The translations under genes were made by a program, and so were the position numbers. The notes beneath the pieces are model-generated. The model made no database searches. It had not been told where the DNA came from and worked only from the letters and a program-made list of their open reading frames with translations. A stretch of 7,668 nucleotides of DNA, from assembly GCA_041687295.1 (NCBI GenBank), contig JAWLCG010000251.1, forward strand, positions 1-7,668. The letters are read 5' to 3'. This document shows, in pieces, positions 5,376-7,668 of this stretch (its first letter is position 1; every line of letters starts with the position of its first letter). The stretch is from JAWLCG01 sp041687295. GTDB lineage: Bacteria; Planctomycetota; Phycisphaerae; SM23-33; FEN-1343.

Positions 5376-5385
5376 NNNNNNNNNN
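5376..5385. other. Assembly gap (10 N)
   Basis: A placeholder-length gap starting directly at the end of the inverted family C copy, inside its expected head sequence. Confidence 0.9.
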
Positions 5386-5472
5386 GCGGCCCACACCCCC
5401 CCCCACTCCAAAGGGGCGTGCCGCCCATCGCGCAGGGACCCCCAGAGCGGCCCGGCCGGGATCGGCGGGGCG

Positions 5473-5584
5473 ATCGACACGAATGGCACGAATAACGGCC
5501 GATGGCACGAGTGGAAGATCAGACGCAGTCAAAACGAATCTTCTGTTCGTGGAATCCTCCTCCCTTCGTGCCATTCGTGTTGAT
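5473..5584. repeat. 20-base inverted repeat, family F
   Basis: Arms 5473-5492 and 5565-5584 match at 19 of 20 bases as reverse complements, each containing ACACGAATGGCACGAA. The 72 bases between them are less GC-rich than the surroundings. A partial third match, GATGGCACGA, lies at 5501-5510. There is no GTAG head, so this is a different repeat type. Confidence 0.65.
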
Positions 5585-5623
5585 CCCCTGTACACGGAGT
5601 GGGAGGCCCGCGGGGGAGGCGAA

Positions 5624-5652
5624 GCCGTGGCTACAAACGCCGTAGCCACGGC
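5624..5652. repeat. Family E hairpin, 11-bp stem
   Basis: GCCGTGGCTAC (5624-5634) and GTAGCCACGGC (5642-5652) are exact reverse complements around a 7-base loop. Each arm begins with GTAG when read outwards from the loop. The right arm plus ACCCG recurs next to the first N gap. Confidence 0.65.
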
Positions 5653-5729
5653 ACCCGGACGGTCTTTGCTTTTCGGGAACGCTATAGATCCGGCCGCCCA
5701 TGGCGGGGGCTACCAAAGCGGGGAGCCCT

Positions 5730-5756
5730 ACATCCAAGGCTGGCCGGTCCACTAGG
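5730..5756 (-). repeat. Right copy of a long-range inverted repeat
   Basis: The reverse complement of this stretch matches 5186-5212 at 22 of 27 bases, including GACCGGCCA. It lies 24 bases beyond the stop of the histidine kinase gene. Confidence 0.5.
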
Positions 5757-5779
5757 AAAAGGCTCGTGTCCGCCCCGGC

Positions 5780-7648
5780 TCAAGTGGCGGCGGCGTCGGA
5801 GGCGGTCTGGCGGCGGGGGTCGGGCATGCGGAGCTCGACGACGGTTCGCCCGGGACGGCTGGTGAGGTCCAGCTGGGTGTTGAGGGCCTCGGCCCGCTCG
5901 CGCATCGAGGTCAGGCCCAGTCCCCGGCCGGCCGCTTGGGCGGGGTCGAAGCCCTTGCCGTTGTCGCTGACGCGCAGGCGCAGCGTGCCACGGCTGAGCG
6001 TCAGGGCGATCTCGACCCGCGTGGGCGCCCCGTGCCGCAGGGCGTTGTGCAGGGCCTCCTGGGCGATGCGGAAGAGATTGATCTCGACCTCCGCGCCCAG
6101 CCGGACCGAGCGCAGCGGCTCCGAGCAGCGCAGGTGCACCGCTACGTCATTGCGCTGGTGCCGGTCCACCATCTGCGTCAGCGCCGAGGCCAGGCCAAAC
6201 TGCTCCAGCGTGGCCGGGTAGAGCCCGTGGCTCATGCGGCGGATCTCGTGGACCAGCTCGGTGTGGTGCTCGGCCAATTCACGCAGGGCCTCGAGGGTGG
6301 CTGGGTCGGCGTGGGGCTCCAGCGACGCGCGGATCGACTGGAGCTGCCACTGCAGGGCGATGACGTGCTGGCCGAAGGCGTCGTGCAGCTCGCGGGCGAG
6401 CCGGCGGCGCTCCTTTTCGCGGGCGCCGGTCAGCTTGGCGCGGGCCTGGCGGACCATTCGCTCGGCCCGGTGGCGCTCGGTGACGTCCAGGATGATGCCC
6501 TGCAGGTGCGTCAGCTCGCCGGCGTCGTTGTTCAGGCCGATCGTGCGGTCCTCGATCCACCGCACCTGCCCGTCGGCGTCGAGCAGGCGGTAGTGCTGGG
6601 CGAACTCCATCTCGCCGCGGCGGATGTGGCCGGCGACCTCAGCCTCGAGGCGCGGAACGTCGTCGGGGTGGGTGACGCCCACCCAGCTGACCCGCCCGCT
6701 GGTGAAGTCCTCCGGCGTGTAGCCGAACTGCCGCACGCCCTCGCTGACGAACTCGACGGGCCAGTTCTCGGCCACGCGCCACAGGAAGGTGACGGCCGGG
6801 CTGCGGTTGATGATCGACTCGAACTGCTGGACCGTCTGCATCGAGGCCCGCAGGTGCAGTTCGGTCAGCTTGCGGTGGGTGATGTCGCGCCCGATGGCCT
6901 GGACCTCGACGATGCGCCCCTGGGCGTCGAGGATGGCGTCGTCCTCCCACTCCAGCCACCGCCAGCCGTCGGCCGTCAGGGCCCGCTGTTCGATGGTGAC
7001 GCGGTAGGGGGGCTGCCAGAGCCGCTCGAAGGCCTCCTGCGTCGCCGGCAGGTCCTCGGGGTGCACCAGGGGCTGGTAGGACTGGCCCAGCAGCTGCTCG
7101 CAGGGCTTGCCGAACATGGCGCAGTAGGCGTCGTTGACGAAGGTGAAGCGCCCCTGCGGGTCGACGCGGACGATCAGGTCGCGCTGGCTCTCGACCAGGC
7201 CGCGGTAGTGCTGCTCGCTCTCGCGCAGGGCCCGCTCGGCGTGGCCCGTGGCGGCGAGGTCGGTGAGCACCACGTCGACCCACGCCAGGCCGCCGCGGTC
7301 GTTGAAGCCGGCCTGGGCGCTGACGGACAGCCAGCCGACCGACCCGTCCCGCCGCTGCGCCTGCAGGGGGCGGTCCACCATCTGGCCCTGGGCCTGGAGG
7401 ATGGCCGTCACGAAGGCCCGGTCGCCCGGCGTGGCCCAGAGCGTCTGCGGGTCGATCGTCAGCAGCTGCTCGACGTCGTCGTAGCCCAGCAGCCGGGCCG
7501 CCGCCGGATTGGCCAGCACGATCCTCGGCCTCGGCGCGAAGACTGTCCGCACCACGCCCACCGGCAGGTGAGCGAGGACCTCGGGCGCCATCTGTGTGAA
7601 GGTCTTGAGCATGGGGTGGTGCGGCACGGGCCGGTGAACAGGGCCCAT
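5780..7648 (-). CDS. Sensor histidine kinase, three PAS domains, HisKA_3 type
   Basis: A 622-residue soluble kinase with no signal peptide or membrane helix, so it senses in the cytoplasm. Domains in order are three PAS modules (about residues 22-131, 146-258 and 277-396; the last two end in DITHRK and DVTERHRAE), a HisKA_3 dimerisation domain with the phosphorylated H422 in RRLARELHD, and a HATPase_c domain with N535 (N box), DNGKGFD at 562-568 and RGLGLTSMRERAE from 575. This is the NarX/DegS-like class, whose partners are LuxR-type response regulators. No regulator lies downstream; one could lie beyond the right edge. The PAS domains show no visible haem or flavin motif I can name, so the signal is unknown. 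The start is uncertain. The ATG at 7648 overlaps a TACAAT -10 hexamer and lacks a ribosome binding site. The ATG at 7612 would give 610 residues. The frame is also open to the window edge. Confidence 0.92.
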   Translation of the reverse strand: MGPVHRPVPHHPMLKTFTQMAPEVLAHLPVGVVRTVFAPRPRIVLANPAAARLLGYDDVEQLLTIDPQTLWATPGDRAFVTAILQAQGQMVDRPLQAQRRDGSVGWLSVSAQAGFNDRGGLAWVDVVLTDLAATGHAERALRESEQHYRGLVESQRDLIVRVDPQGRFTFVNDAYCAMFGKPCEQLLGQSYQPLVHPEDLPATQEAFERLWQPPYRVTIEQRALTADGWRWLEWEDDAILDAQGRIVEVQAIGRDITHRKLTELHLRASMQTVQQFESIINRSPAVTFLWRVAENWPVEFVSEGVRQFGYTPEDFTSGRVSWVGVTHPDDVPRLEAEVAGHIRRGEMEFAQHYRLLDADGQVRWIEDRTIGLNNDAGELTHLQGIILDVTERHRAERMVRQARAKLTGAREKERRRLARELHDAFGQHVIALQWQLQSIRASLEPHADPATLEALRELAEHHTELVHEIRRMSHGLYPATLEQFGLASALTQMVDRHQRNDVAVHLRCSEPLRSVRLGAEVEINLFRIAQEALHNALRHGAPTRVEIALTLSRGTLRLRVSDNGKGFDPAQAAGRGLGLTSMRERAEALNTQLDLTSRPGRTVVELRMPDPRRQTASDAAAT

Positions 7649-7652
7649 TGTA
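7647..7652 (-). promoter_or_regulatory. Possible -10 element of the histidine kinase gene
   Basis: TACAAT on the minus strand overlaps the first ATG (7648-7646). Transcription would begin near 7640 and make the ATG at 7612 the first usable start, with about 28 bases of leader. The matching -35 would lie at or just beyond the window edge, so it cannot be checked here. Confidence 0.3.
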
Positions 7653-7668
7653 AGGCCGATGGGTCGAT

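Larger units (their letters stand above)
5191..5779. other. 589-base repeat island between convergent genes
   Basis: No gene is supported; short frames here read through repeats or N. Contents in order: the long-range inverted repeat left copy, a GTAG-headed GCCCC/GGGGC hairpin, an inverted family C pair, 10 N, a run of nine C (5396-5404), a 20-base inverted repeat (5473/5565), a family E hairpin, and the long-range right copy. I see no T-tract terminator for either converging gene. Confidence 0.7.

Noticed and set aside
5396..5404. Run of nine C as a phase-variable tract
   Set aside because: It lies outside any gene and next to an assembly gap, so it cannot switch a reading frame and may be an assembly artefact.
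3805..5649. 614-codon open frame on the minus strand across the RRM and methyltransferase genes
   Set aside because: It passes through both N gaps and several REP elements, and is antisense to two well-supported genes.

Overview
The window reads as a chromosomal fragment of a very GC-rich bacterium. Third codon positions are mostly G or C, and long antisense reading frames appear as a result. The gene content is ordinary housekeeping. The dense GTAG/GGAG-headed palindromes between genes, the loosely spaced genes and the minimal RNA-binding RRM protein would fit a Planctomycetota-like (Phycisphaerae-type) metagenome-assembled genome. That placement is an inference from style, not from a marker gene. 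Two runs of exactly 10 N (4163-4172 and 5376-5385) show that this is a scaffold.

Layout, left to right: a two-copy REP repeat (1-120); an MFS transporter gene (136-1341, +); a 322-base spacer with a hairpin and an inverted REP pair; a UPF0316/DUF2179 membrane protein gene (1664-2260, +); purM, for the purine-pathway AIR synthetase (best start 2342, to 3439, +), with a promoter that would make a leaderless mRNA; a 354-base spacer with two heptamer arrays, a perfect 18-base palindrome, a REP and an 18-bp hairpin; a single-RRM RNA-binding protein gene (3794-4039, +); a 317-base repeat island with a gap; a class I SAM methyltransferase gene (4357-5190, +); a 589-base repeat island with a second gap; and, converging from the right edge, a soluble three-PAS sensor histidine kinase gene of the HisKA_3 type (5780-7648, -). 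No RNA genes, CRISPR, phage or insertion-sequence genes are visible.

The coding genes do not form an evident pathway, and most appear to be single transcription units separated by repeat-rich spacers. The most interesting content is non-coding. At least twelve short palindromes carry a GTAG or GGAG tetranucleotide (one GGAG is cut by a gap), the hallmark of REP elements mobilised by RAYT-type transposases, and they fall into at least five sequence families. One family shows compensatory base-pair changes between copies, which argues that the stem itself is maintained. The two N gaps lie in or beside these hairpins, so part of the missing sequence can be predicted. I see no convincing new multi-gene system. 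The claims worth checking are the repeat families, the inverted repeat bounding 5186-5756, and the leaderless purM start.
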